64,000 nucleotides of DNA from Pictodentalium vernedei (lineage: Eukaryota > Mollusca > Scaphopoda > Dentaliida > Dentaliidae). Below are positions 52,487-63,841 of this stretch, one piece after another; the stretch's first letter is position 1; every line of letters starts with the position of its first letter. Below the pieces are notes generated by a model. The model had not been told where the DNA came from, made no database searches, and saw only the letters and a list, made by a program, of their open reading frames with translations. Where the stretch lies: positions 208,093,262-208,157,261 of the forward strand of contig CM062292.1 in NCBI GenBank assembly GCA_031216915.1, given 5' to 3'. A program made the translations under genes and the position numbers.

Positions 52487-53282
52487 AAATGCACTCAATG
52501 ACGCATTGGCGACCTCAGTGACCTTGACCTATATTTTGAACCTCCATTCAGTTTCGAATCACTCTGGTGTTGGTCTTAAGTCCACGTGTCATACCATGCT
52601 TGAGATATGAGCGTGACCCACTTTCAAAATATTTGGCCACGTCCACCTTTTTCAGTGTAAAATGCATTGTGAACTCTGGGAATGCATTAGGGGTCGGTGT
52701 GTAAAAATTTTAAAATTTGGCATTAAAAGGAGCAATGTCCTGTCTTTGTCCCGTGGAAAGCCTCTGTTTGCGAGAACGTTTCTCCTACTTTCAGTTACCA
52801 GGAACCACTCATCTCTTCTGTTACTGTTAATTAGTTAATGTGTCGTATTGTCATAGTTGTGTGTAATCTGTGTGTTGAATAAACACCTCAAATATAACAT
52901 ATAACATATAACGGAAAGTCTGTAACCCATGAATCTTAAACCGGGCTAATATATTGGGCGACTGTAGTCTCCCTGACTGTACGACTAACTACGAAGTATC
53001 TGTCCGACTAGCTGAAATATATACAATATATTTTGACCGCCTAACTATACCAATATCACTGTAAGAATCCCGGTATATGTAGCAGTGTTTCTCCGCTTTG
53101 TGGGTTAGTCCTGTCCCACTGGCAGTAAATTAAGTTATTAACTTCATAAACACTAGTAAATACATAGTTCATCAACAGTTTCACTGGAAACTTAGAAAAT
53201 TCGGTGAACTAGTTCTATCATACCGAAACACAGACGTGTAATAGTTGATATCCAATTAACATATCAACATCTCCGGGAAACA

Positions 53283-53381
53283 CAGGACTTATACTTCGAC
53301 GAAAAGTTTGATTTTAATCACGTATTTTATTACAGAATTCTCATTTGGATTCTCACTAAGGTGAACGAAATATTAACCCTG
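53283..53381. mobile_element. family H MITE, short form
   Basis: CAGGACTTATACTTCGACGA to GAACGAAATATTAACCCTG; shared by descent with 40924-41022. Confidence 0.65.
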
Positions 53382-53560
53382 GGTTTATGAGTACGGTGCT
53401 AATGAAAGCTGATTTGTATTTGTGTTCGAGCACTAGTTATTTGGATTCATCTCTTTTATTGGATAAAACGTAGGTGTGTAGTAGTAACCAATGGTTCATT
53501 GAGAACGAGAGGTGAAGATATTGGAGATATGCAGAGATAAAGAGAAGCAGGGAGATAGGG

Positions 53561-53562
<2 letters not shown>

Positions 53563-53614
<52 letters not shown>
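53563..53614 (+). repeat. (GA)n microsatellite
   Basis: About 26 GA units, absent from the paralogous position near 41200. Confidence 0.95.
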
Positions 53615-53618
<4 letters not shown>

Positions 53619-53663
53619 ATGGGTTGTGATCAAATATAGTCAGAAGTTGTACGCGTGTGCAAA

Positions 53664-53744
53664 AGACACTTCGTCGCCTGATTGATAGAATGTCCTATGT
53701 CCCATAGGGGACATAGGGCATTCTAGGACTCAGGCGACGAAGTC
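53664..53744. mobile_element. family F hairpin, copy 2
   Basis: AGACACTTCGTCGCCTG / CAGGCGACGAAGTCT with GAATGTCCTATGTCCC / GGGGACATAGGGCATTC inside. The paralogue near 41240 lacks it. Confidence 0.85.
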
Positions 53745-54394
53745 TTGTAAAAATAATCCCACCGGGCCGCATCATCCCTTCCACTCTGGGTCGGGAAGGG
53801 GTAGTAAATGGGTCATTGTGTGATTTTAATTTTGCTTTAAAACTATTTTTCAAGGTCTTAGACAAGTTATGTGCCAAGAATATTCTTGCCCTATTTACCC
53901 CATTGGGCTTTGTGTGCGGAATAGAGTGGGGTGGGGCGGGGGTCATTTTTTCAGAACTTGCGTGGTATATATTGTTCAAAGTTTTGTAAGAGTGAACCTG
54001 ACACTTGTATTTTAAATACTGTGTTTTATGAATTAGCAAGTGTGAGACATAGAGAATATGTATTATAAAAGGTCAGTGACTCCGCAGCTCAACTTGTCCT
54101 GGAAAAGAATGAACTAAATAGAAAGCTGTAGCAATGCCAAGTCATTTAATTAAGTTTCTACATAAAAAACCCGAAAAATATCAGGTGAGGGATGCGACCT
54201 GTAGGGTATACTTGTGGAACTGTTGACAATTCATATGCCGAACTCAAGATGGCCGATGACGGCCATGTTTTTGAATGAAATTCAGAAAAATAGCTTCCAT
54301 GTAGACATCACACCAAAAGTACATATGAAATGTGAAACAAATTGGGTGGGATACGTAGCTATGAGGTGCGCTCATGGAAATGTTGACAATTTAT

Positions 54395-55532
54395 ATGTCA
54401 AATCCAAGATGACTAAAGAAATTTCCTCATATTGTACTAAGTTAAAATTTGGGCTCCTACAGGGAGTCCAAATATTAACCCAGAGACTTGTTTTGAACCA
54501 ACTTGAATCTGAATCCCCCTCTCCCCTGGAGGTGTTAGGTTCCACTCTACAATTTCGTGCTATTGCACAGAGGTGAAATTCTAAAAGTAGGGCATATGTT
54601 GAAACTAATGCCATGTAAATTGGAAATATAGCTTGAGTATCAGATATATGATTACATTAGGTTGTTTGTTGGACAAGAATCAGGTAAGAGATGCGACCTG
54701 TAGTGTGCACCAATGGAATAGTTGACAATTTATATACCAAATTCAATATGAAATATAAATTTGAATTCCATTAGTACACCCAACAGGACGCATCCCTCAC
54801 CTGATCCTGACAAGAGAATTTGAAGGTTTGGTTCTAAAGTTGGAGTCTGATGCATAGGGGTAAATTACCAGATGAATTATGGGAAACACTGGCTTTGAAA
54901 AATCGGCTATTTATTAAAATGTTATTTTTACACGGGTTTGGTACCAGGCATGAAACTAAAAATGAGACGGAAACATGGAATTTTTCTCCACATTTTAGAA
55001 GCAAGGGTTATATGCTCCAGGGTTAGGTGAGTGGGGATAGTGGGACAATTCTGCTTTTGAGGCTGATGGGTGGCTGACTGGTATCGGCATTTTTTTCATG
55101 CAGTTTTACAGGTTGAAGTCTCGCTTTTGACAATAAATTATTTCACCCATATTCAGAAAATTGTGTTCTGTTCATTTGGATAGTATTATATGTTTTAGCG
55201 GATTTTGGACATGTAATACATGTTATGGGTTAGATAACTAAGTTACAGAATATTTGCGTTTTAAGAGAATGTATGGCATGTCATTTTAGGAAATGCCTGG
55301 AAAACTGTGGCGCAGAACCTTATATACCAAATATCAAAAGATTCGGACTCGTGGATCTGAAGAAGAAGATTATTAAAAATTATCCCCCATATTGCACTAA
55401 CTTAAAGTTCTGCCCCCATAGGAAGCTCAAATATTAACCGAGGGACTTGATTTGAACCAACTTGAATCTGACACCCGTAATATACCAAATGTTAAAAGAT
55501 TTTGACTACTGATTCCGGAGAAGATAATTTTT
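54395..55532 (+). repeat. family G units, left of the solo LTR
   Basis: CCTCATATTGTACTAAGTTA, AAATTTGGGCTCC, ACTTGAATCTGA and ATACCAAATATCAAAAGATT words recur at 54420-54520 and 55320-55520. Unit order is opposite to 27 kb. Between them is unrecognised DNA. Confidence 0.6.
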
Positions 55533-57035
55533 TGTCGGAATCCGCGCTTTGTCGTTGATGGGGGAAATAGATTCACGCCGCGTATTCAGCCAAAACTCAA
55601 GGAGTGTCGCCTGAATCAGTGCGTGAACGTATGTCTCGCCGTAACGAACCCGCCTGTTTCAGTTTTGTTGGGGTGGCTCTTATCCTGAAGGGGTTAATGA
55701 CTTTTCCTCGAAAAGCATAAATCAACAGAGGTTCACTGAAAACAACAACTTTAATATATATACATATAAGTAAATATGGTAATTTGTGACTAAAATGGAA
55801 TCCAATGAATATGATAAATAAAACGTCAATCACCCCCTACCCACACAGGTTTTGAGTCACTTGCGGGCCCGCATACTCTGTTGTAGCTGGTTTTTCCTCC
55901 TTCTCGCTGGTGTTCGTCCTTTGGTCGCTTCTTCACTTCACCCTTTCACGGCCGTGGCACGGCCACTAACGTATTGTCACTTCACTATATCGCATTCCCG
56001 TCAACAAGTGACGGAATGTCACTCTACCACTGCCGTCGCACGGCCACTAGCTTACTGTCACTTTAATGGACGCTTTTCACTCAAGCAGTCGCCATCAATG
56101 GGGTTAAACTCTCCCCTACGTTTATCTCAGCAGAATGTTCATACACTCAAAGCCTACTCTGCCTACGTATGGCTTGCCTTCTAAAACAGATAATGCCATT
56201 TACCTAAATGCAAAAAGCTCCTTGAGCTCGTACTTCGTGTTTCTGATCCTATTCTCATATATGGCCACCGACTTGGCCCGCGACTGCTCCTATTCTAAAT
56301 ATGAGCTCTGTGGCTCTCCTACATCACAACTTTCCTATACTTTCGCACCGATGCGACACCTCCCCTAACCTATGGCATGGGACATCCCCATCTACTCGCA
56401 ACGACCCACAGCCTTACACACCTTCAGACTGGAATGAATTTGTCGAGAAATTCCCCGACTTTTATTTAGATAGCCAGAACATTAATTCTCAGTTTAATTG
56501 CTTCTCTTGAACCTGGCCGCTTAGATCTATCTTAATTTAATATTCGCTTTAAAGTTCCTTTGAAAGACTCGAATTTTGATATTTCCTGACATTCATGACA
56601 GGCTAGATGCGTAATATGTGTGTGTATCCAGAACATGCGCTATGTACTGTTTTTCCAACAAATACCCATCAACTGGCCATAATTACACAGATAATGACTA
56701 CAGTAGAACACTATCTCTCTTACTCACTTTATCAGTTATCAGATAGCTCGGTCACGATTAGCCATTGTGCATAAGTATGTGACCTTAAACACCAATAAAT
56801 AAATAATCAGATAGCTACTAAATGGGTTCTCCAGACCTGTGGTAATGAACATAAAATGTCATGCTTTAATTCACAGCGCTTGAATTATTGCTGGTCTATT
56901 TTAGTGACAAATCGGTTTTCGTGGTCTGTCATATACCTATCTTTACGTTTTATGTTTAACCCAGTCAGAAAGATTATCGAAAATATTTACACTTTTAAAC
57001 AAGAAAATCGCAACTTTTTAGCTATCACCTTGGCA
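55533..57035. mobile_element. probable solo LTR, about 1.5 kb
   Basis: Starts TGTCGGAATCCGCG and ends ACCTTGGCA (TG...CA). ATTTTT directly precedes it (55527-55532) and directly follows it (57036-57041). Flanks rejoin into a normal family G unit: GAAGATAATTTTT, then AAAGCTCATTCTCCATACTGC. Contains an internal ~100-bp duplication around CACGGCCACTA (55947 and 56041). No retroviral-type reading frames seen, so a solo LTR rather than a full element. Orientation unknown. Confidence 0.55.
56738..56816 (+). repeat. 57-bp SINE tail with 11-bp target duplication
   Basis: Insert 56749-56805 consists only of GTCACGATTAGCCATTGTGC, GTGACCTTAAACACC and AATAAATAAATA. ATCAGATAGCT is duplicated at 56738-56748 and 56806-56816. 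Confidence 0.9.
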
Positions 57036-57400
57036 ATTTTTAAAGCTCATTCTCCATACTGCCCTAAATTACGATTCGAGGTCCTGTATTGAACCTAAAT
57101 ATGAACCGGGGGGCTTAATTTGAACACAATTGTATATGCCCCCACCCCTGGATGCTGTATACCAAGATTCTGATCAGTGGTCCTGGAGAAGAATTTTTCG
57201 ATGCCCCACCTCCGACGCCCTGCAGAACGCCCTAACATAACCGATGATGTTTTTCCATTCCACTCTACTGGTCCTAAGGATGCTCATACCAAATAATAGT
57301 TCTCCATTCGATGTAATTCGGGAAATATGGGCATTTGGAAATATTTCTATTTTAGCTTCTGGGGTTCTCACGGGAACGTTTTTACGTGAATTAAGTGCTA
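57036..57400 (+). repeat. family G unit, right of the solo LTR
   Basis: Continues the interrupted unit (TGCCCTAAATTACGATTC, GGATGCTGTATACCAAGATT). 57180-57360 matches 61720-61920 (ACATAACCGATG, TACTGGTCCT, GAAATAT.GGCATTTG). Confidence 0.65.
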
Positions 57401-57780
57401 TGTATTATGTAATGCTTTAGTATTATCACTCAGCAATACCACCTACTAAATTTGGTTCAAATCGGACCATGGGCCCAGAAAATAAAAATTTGGGGCAGGG
57501 CCAAAAATCTTGCTCCTCCCATTTCAAAGGCAAATAATGCCCCACGAATTCAAAAGGAAGCTCCATACCAAATATCAAGTCATTGTACCAAAATACCCAC
57601 TGGTTCATGAGAGAATTTTTTTTTTTTAAATTTTGGAGCATTTTACACCACCCCTCCCTATGGAGCGTGGCAACTTTATTTAAAAAAAGACACTTGGATA
57701 AATAGATAAGGAACATGCATATCAAATTTGTTTCAGTTTTGCCCAGTGATTTGTGAGAAGTTGATAACATAAAAATATCC
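57400..57780. other. no gene seen
   Basis: No recognised feature; a T run near 57620. Confidence 0.4.
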
Positions 57781-59216
57781 TATTCAAAAAAGTAGGGGAT
57801 ATCCAAATTGATGTTGATTTTTTCGGAAAATGGTATTGGATACGCGTGATTGGACACATCAATATGTTACCAAGTTTAGTGTGGATCACGAATGTCAACG
57901 GCCCACGAAAACTTCGTGCAGGTGTTTCGCACGAGCGCCGCATTAATGTCTGGGGTACGTTTTGAAATTTTCATTTGTACTGGACGGGCTTTTTCGGAGG
58001 TCTCATCGTTCTTTTCTTGGTATAAACTCGTTCATCAATAGTTTCTGGTCGAAACGTAACTTTTGAGGTATGCGAAGACTGACACGTGACGAATGCTTAC
58101 GTGCCGTTGGCATGTTGGAAGCCGGCAACAGACAGACTGCAGTGGCTCAAATTCTCAACGTTACTCAATCGGTGATTAGTAGGTTGTGGTCATGCTACCG
58201 TCAGACAGGCAATGTTGATGACAGACGTCGGTCATGTCGCCCAAGGGCGACAACTGCTAACCAGGATCGTTTCATTCGAACCACTGCATTACGTAACCGC
58301 CATCAAAGTGCCTCAGAAATTGGACAGCAGCTGCACTGAGCGAAAGATGTGCGAGTCAGTGGTCAGACGATCCGAAATCGCCTACACAGCTGGAATTTGT
58401 ACGCTCGACGACCTCGAATAATTCCACGTTTGACTGAGCGTCACTCGCAGCAAGTTGTAATTGGTGTGGAGCACGACAGCGCTAGGACAATCGTCGTGGA
58501 GCAACGTCATGTTTTCCGATGAATCGAGGTTCAGTCTCGACTTCCACGACAGGCGAAACAGAGTGTGGCGGTAGCGGAACGAACGATACCATGACGTAAC
58601 CGTTAGGCAGCACGATCCTTTTGGTGATGGATCAGTTATGTGTGGGGAGGCATAACCATGACAAACAGAACAGCATTACATGTCATCCAAGGGCGTGTCA
58701 CAGGGCAGTTCTACCGTGACAATATGTTAGCAGCTCATGTTGTGCCATTTGCGCGACGTCACGGCCGTCGATTCATTTTCCACGATGACAATGCAAGAGC
58801 ACACAGGGCCCGTGTCGCTACAGAGTTCCTCCAGGAGCAGAACATCACTACACTACCTTGGCCAGCACTAAGTCCAGACCGCGCCGTTGCACTCCACGAA
58901 GAATGGAATAACATCAGTCAAGCTGATATTGGACGTTTGGTGAGGAGTATTCTACGTCGGATCTGTGCTAGTCTCGCGAACCGGGGAGGATTTACAGGGT
59001 ATTGAGGTCTTGGACTGAATGTGGTAAATTCTCTGACTGACCGTCCTTGTCTTCTACAGCACAGTGCGTGGAATGTGTGCTTGTCTGACACCCAACTACC
59101 GCTGAAATCATCCACCAGATGTTACAGTGCAATGCCTCAACTGTCTTTTAGATAAAATATAAATATATTTCTTCATATATCTCACTTCTACCAAATATCC
59201 CATACTTTTTTTTAAT
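57781..59216 (+). mobile_element. Tc1/mariner element 3
   Basis: Ends TATTCAAAAAAGTAGGGGAT and, reversed, TATTAAAAAAAAGTATGGGA match over ~27 bases with TA at the tips. Length 1.44 kb. One transposase relic inside. Confidence 0.82.
58070..59005 (+). pseudogene. Tc1-like transposase of element 3, Glu block deleted
   Basis: Starts MRRLTRDECLRAVGMLEAGN, a paired-type helix-turn-helix. A TGA at 58337-58339 follows LH, but the frame continues to TERHSQQV. Further on are VMFSDESRF (first Asp, near 58510) and, after frame changes, GRFIFHDDNARAHRA-like second-Asp block near 58780 and LPWPALSPD. That block joins straight to RAVALHEEWNNISQ, so the segment with the catalytic Glu (PIEH..WD..GRR) is missing. 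Excision or transposition activity is therefore impossible for this copy. Confidence 0.85.
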
Positions 59217-59234
59217 AGTATACATTCTAATTAA

Positions 59235-59995
59235 TCCCTATAATAAAATTAAATTATATTCACCTAAACCAATGATTTTAATAAATGGCCAAGAAATAAG
59301 TAGGGTAGGCTCAGATTGTACAGAAAAATCAATTAAATTCCAAGGAATCCACATCGACGAGAATTTATCCTATAAATATCATGTATCTCAACTTTGTTCT
59401 AAAATAGTTCATGCAAATTTTGCCCTCGATAAAGTAAAGACCATATTTCCCCATGATGCAATGAAAACCCTCTATTTTAGCTTCATACATGCTCACTTAA
59501 TGTATGGAATAAACGTGTGAGGAAATGCACGGTCAATGCATAAGCTAACGCTGTCACAGAAGCGATCCTTGTGCATTATAAGCAATAAGAGATATAATGC
59601 GCCTGCAGACCTCCCCCCCACCCTCCCCCCACACACACTTTCGCAATAATAGAATATTAAAGGTTGAAGACCTCTATAAACTCCAGACATGATTATTTGT
59701 ATTCGACTGGTATCATGGAAACTTGCGTGATTCTTTTGAACACTATTTTAGCATAATCGATAACCCAGCAGGTAGGTCGAGCAGAAGAACTGGACTTCTT
59801 CAATTCAATAAAACGCAAACTAAATCCCTCGATCTCCTTCCGTCAAACGTGAGCACTAAAATCTGGAATGAGTTAGATAACACATATAACGGAGAGACAT
59901 AGATTTAAAAAAGAACTAACGGCCTTTTTTCTGTCATCATACCCCAACAATGTTGATTGCAACAATCCATATAGCCCCGAATGTAGTCCCTGATG
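59235..59995 (+). pseudogene. non-LTR reverse transcriptase, C-terminal remnant
   Basis: End of a LINE ORF2 of the CR1/L2/jockey kind. Frame 1 reads SIKFQGIHIDENLSYKYHVS, then KVKTIFPHDAMKTLYFSFIH and MYGINV, a TGA replacing Trp, and GNARSMHKLTLSQKRS. After frame changes it reads ILKVEDLYKLQT, FDWYHGNLRDSFEHYF, NPAGRSSRRTGLLQFN, LLPSNVSTKIWNELDN and LTAFFLSSYPNNVDCNNPYS. Upstream catalytic YADD region is absent. Its left edge coincides with the right end of Tc1 element 3. I cannot tell whether its tail matches the SINE tails. Confidence 0.8.
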
Positions 59996-60299
59996 GAGAC
60001 ACAATGCTATTTTGACGTATAATAGACTAAGGTATTTGTTGTTAGGTGTTTTTGGATCCCAAGTTCTTTTCTCATTGTGTACAAAATTACTAACCCTGCA
60101 TATAATGGGCTCATTGTATGGTCAGTCTTACTATTCTAGTTACAAGACGCTATGTGAAACCTTTAGTAAGAATATGTTACTTCCAATGCCATTGTTTGAT
60201 CTTCTTAATTGGTATCCAACATATTCCAAGTACTGGTCTGGATCACCCCAGGTGCACCTCTTGGTTTCAATAGTAGTTTCATTCTAGTGTGCATTTAAA

Positions 60300-61925
60300 C
60301 AAGAGGCCCCACAGGGCCTGAAGCGCTCACCTTGCACAGAACACGATATAAACAGAGTCCATGAATGAGTTTACATTAAGCAATCCATCTTCATAGGATA
60401 CACTGTCAATCCTTGAGCCCATCAGGAGTGATAAAAATAGTCCAATCATCATGCCTTTTATTCAGTTTATCATAATGTAAAATGTGGAGCTCCCCTATGA
60501 AGCCCCTTGATGCAACCTATGTGGATAAATCTTAGTTACACACCTCTAGAACTGAATTCACAATTTCTATTTCTCCAGTTACAGGGCCACTTCAGACTCC
60601 CATATGGAGCCCAAATATTAACCCAGGCTCTTGATTTGGACAAAGTTGAATCTGACCTCCCTAGAGATGGTGTATACCATATATGAAAGCATTCTGACTG
60701 TTGGATCTGAAGAAGAAAATTTTTAAAGAAATTTCTTCATTGCATTAAGTTAAAATTTGGGCTACCATAGCGAGCCCAAATATTAACCTATGAACACGAT
60801 TTGAACAAATTTGAATCAGACCCCCCTAGAGAGTTGTATACCAAATATGAAAACATTCTGTAAAAAGTGGATCTGAAGAAGAAGAATTTTAAAGAAATTT
60901 TCTCATATTGCACTAAGTTAAAATTTGGGCTACCACAGGGAGCCCAAATATTAACCCAGGGAACCAATTTGCACAACCTTGAATCTGACTCCCCTAGAGA
61001 TGTTGCAAAACAAATATGAAAGGATTCTGACAAGTGAATCTGAAGAACAAGATTTTTGAAGAAATTCCCTCATATTGTACTAAGTTAAATTTCCGGTTCC
61101 CATATGGAGCCCAAATATTAATCCAGGCACTTGAATTAAACAAACTTGAATCTGACCTCCCTAGAGGCATTGTATACCAAATATGAAAGCATTCCGACTG
61201 GTAGATCTGAAGAAGAAGCTTTTAAAGAAATTTCCTCATATTGCACTATGTTAAAATTTGGGCTTTCATAGCGAGCCCAAATATATACCTAGGGACCTGA
61301 TTTGAACAACCTTGAATTTGACCCCCCCCCTCACCCCCACCCCCAGAGAAGCTGTATACCAAATATGAAAGCATTCTGACTGGTAGATCTGAAGAAGAAG
61401 ATTTTTAATCCCCCATATTGAACTAAGTTAAAATTTGGGTTGCCGTAGGAAGCCCAAATATTAACCTAGGGACTTGGTTTGAACAATCTTGAATTTGACC
61501 CTCATAACAATGATGTATACCAAACATTAAAAGATTTTGACTGGTGGTTCTGAAGAAGAAGATTTTTAAAGAATCTTCCCCATATTGCCCTAAGTTAAAC
61601 ACTCGGGCCCCTGTATTGAGCCCAAATATGAACCAATGGGATTTATTTTAACGAACTTGTATCTGACCCCCTATGAAGGCTGTATACCAAATATCAAAAG
61701 ATTCTGACTATTGGTTCTGGAGAAAAGATTTTAAAAAAATTTTTGCAAATATGCTGACTCAGCATTTTTTCGATTCCCTCTACAGAACACCATAACATAA
61801 CCGATGGCAATTTTTTCTACCTTTCAATTTTACTGGTCCTCAGAATGCTTCATACCAAACAACAGCTCTCTGTTCTGTGTGGTTTGGGAAATATAGGCGT
61901 TTGAAAATATTTTGTTACAACAGTT
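60300..61925 (+). mobile_element. family G tandem-array element, opposite orientation
   Basis: Starts ACAAGAGGCCCCACAGGGCC and TGAAGCGCTCACCTTG. GAGCCCAAATATTAACC-type words fall at about 60605, 60775, 60941, 61108, 61274, 61449 and 61617, giving a unit near 167 bp. Units carry CTTGAATCTGACC, GTATACCAAATATGAAA and CTGAAGAAGAAGAT. Non-coding. Confidence 0.75.
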
Positions 61926-61929
61926 TGCA

Positions 61930-62460
61930 GTTTGTCGGACAGTGCTAATGCAGTTGGTCATACACTTAGAAAGTCTGTTTTTCTAATTAGTCGTACAGTC
62001 AGGGAGACGACAGTGGCCCCAGTTATGTGCTCGGTTTACGATTCAAGTGTTATAGATTATCCTTATGAAGGGCCAAGTGAAGTGGAAAGTGACTCTTTTA
62101 AGCATTTTGAGAGTAAAATCTATTTAAAACATCACCGATCTTGTATTTCGATACCATTTATCATATTCTCATTCGCAAAAATTACAAATATTGTTGTGAG
62201 TCAAGTCAACCAATTCTACGTTGAGAGACAAATCCACACAGAATTGGGCCTCAGCTTGTTCTAGACATAATAGTAAACTATTCTACTTTCTGTGTGTAGG
62301 CTGTTTTTTCTAGGTACATCCACTAAATGGACACAATTTCACCAAAATGACTGGTAACCCGCATGTAATTTTTCAATTTTCGACATTTCAGCTAGGTGCG
62401 TCTCGCCGGACAGCTCACAATTTCCGTTTTAGCCAAGTGTCTGCTTATACCCTGTGTAAC
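61930..62460 (+). repeat. inverted paralogue of 40160-40640
   Basis: See 40160-40640. The plus frame of 110 codons at 61932-62264 (CSVYDSSVIDYPYEGPSEVE) is the better preserved version of the shared peptide. Function unknown. Confidence 0.7.
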
Positions 62461-62702
62461 TGGGGGAGTGCTAGAAGCCACTATCAGGGTTTCAAAAGAA
62501 TGAGGGTACCACAGCAAAAGCCGACATTTTCCTTGTTCATCTTTCATATTCAGTTAACCGCAAATAATATTTTGTTTATATAGATTTGTTTTATAACAAA
62601 TTATTGGAGAGTGCCCATAGGCACTCTCCAATAATTTGTAATAAACAGATTTTGAATAACAAATTCAGACCACCAAAAATAATCAAGCCCTCAACCAGTT
62701 AA
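62457..62702. mobile_element. family E MITE
   Basis: TAACTGGGGGAGTGCTAGAA to CCCTCAACCAGTTAA. Core TTATTGGAGAGTGCCC / GGCACTCTCCAATAA inside TTATAACAAA / TTTGTAATAA. Confidence 0.8.
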
Positions 62703-62999
62703 AATTGTGTTGAAAACAACAAAAGCACTTCCCTCTGAAAAGACTTCCCAGGTGGGTTAGAATTTGGGGGTGAAAATGGGTGAAATATTAAGTGCTCCTG
62801 GAAGCCATCAGTTGTATGACAAAATTGAGGGAAATAACAGTCAACAAAGAACAAGATTGAGAGATAAATTTTTTGATAAATAAGGGCTTTCTGATTGTGT
62901 GTTCTTACACACTCACACAAAGATGGAATCATTAATGTAAACAGAGAATATTTCTTTGAAAGAAAATTTTTTTCACCAGCTATCAAAAGATTTTGCCTG

Positions 63000-63620
63000 C
63001 AGTGAAGAAGATCTTTGAAGAATATTCTTCATGTAGCACTAAGCTAAAATTTAGGATTTGTTTTGAACAAACTTGAAGCCGACACCCCCTTCAACCTCTA
63101 AGGATGCTGTATACTAAATATCAAAAGATTTGTTTTTCCAAATATCAAAAGAGTCTGCCTGGACAGTCTGAAGAAGATCTTTGAAGAATTTTCCAAATTT
63201 TGGCTTCCCAGAAGGAGCTCAAATATGAACATGGGGAATTAATTTGAACAAATTTGAGCCTGACCAGCCCCCCCCCCCACCCTCCAGGATTCTGAATACC
63301 AAGTATGAAAAGATTCTGAATAAGATTTTTAACCCTTTACCTGACATGAAAAGCAGACAAGACTTGCAAACAAAATTAATTTTTTTCATTTTTTGTCTCA
63401 AAAACATAGGTTATGACCCCTCATTGGAATGAGCTTGATGAGCTCATTCCAAAGAGGGGTCATAACCTATGTTTTTAAGACAAAAAATGAAAAAATTAAT
63501 TGGCGATTTTTGTGAATAGCACTGGCTGGTTTTCACCGTTATGTTGGGTAAAGGGTTAATGAATGTTCCTTATACTGTACTTAGTTAAAATTCAGGCTCC
63601 CATAAATTTGTTTGCATGTG
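63000..63620 (+). repeat. family G units interrupted by a family A MITE
   Basis: CATGTAGCACTAAGCTAAAA, GGATGCTGTATACTAAATAT and ATACCAAGTATGAAAAGATT words. The last unit is cut at GATTT|TTAA by the MITE and resumes as TTAATGAATGTTCCTTAT. Confidence 0.65.
63329..63558 (-). mobile_element. family A MITE, subtype A1, in family G
   Basis: TTAACCCTTTACCTGACATG to TTGGGTAAAGGGTTAA. Core AACATAGGTTATGACCCCTC / GAGGGGTCATAACCTATGTT around GGAATGAGCTTGATGAGC. TTAA on both sides. Confidence 0.93.
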
Positions 63621-63743
63621 CCAAAAATATATTACAGATATGCCTGTATATGCAGACATTATGCATTCAGCTTTTCAAATGTATTGTGTAGTCATGTAGT
63701 GTATCTCCTAAAAAAGAGTGGTTGGGTATATGTCACTTGCACC

Positions 63744-63763
63744 ACCCCCCCCCCCCCCCCCTG
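63744..63763 (+). repeat. poly-C tract
   Basis: C run of about 18 bases. Confidence 0.9.
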
Positions 63764-63841
63764 CACCTCCTTCCACTACTGCTAATGACAATCACACATA
63801 TGTAAATGTGGTTCTTGTTGAAACAGTCAAACTCTAAGGTA

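Larger units (their letters stand above)
52910..54560 (+). repeat. segmental duplicate of 40550-42060
   Basis: Same order of landmarks as at 40.5-42.1 kb. Copy-specific insertions: (GA)n at 53563-53614 and the family F hairpin at 53664-53744. Includes a short family H MITE at 53283-53381 in the same place as its partner. Confidence 0.8.

Noticed and set aside
60012..60287. 91-codon plus-strand frame after the LINE remnant
   Set aside because: No similarity that I recognise; likely chance in AT-rich DNA.
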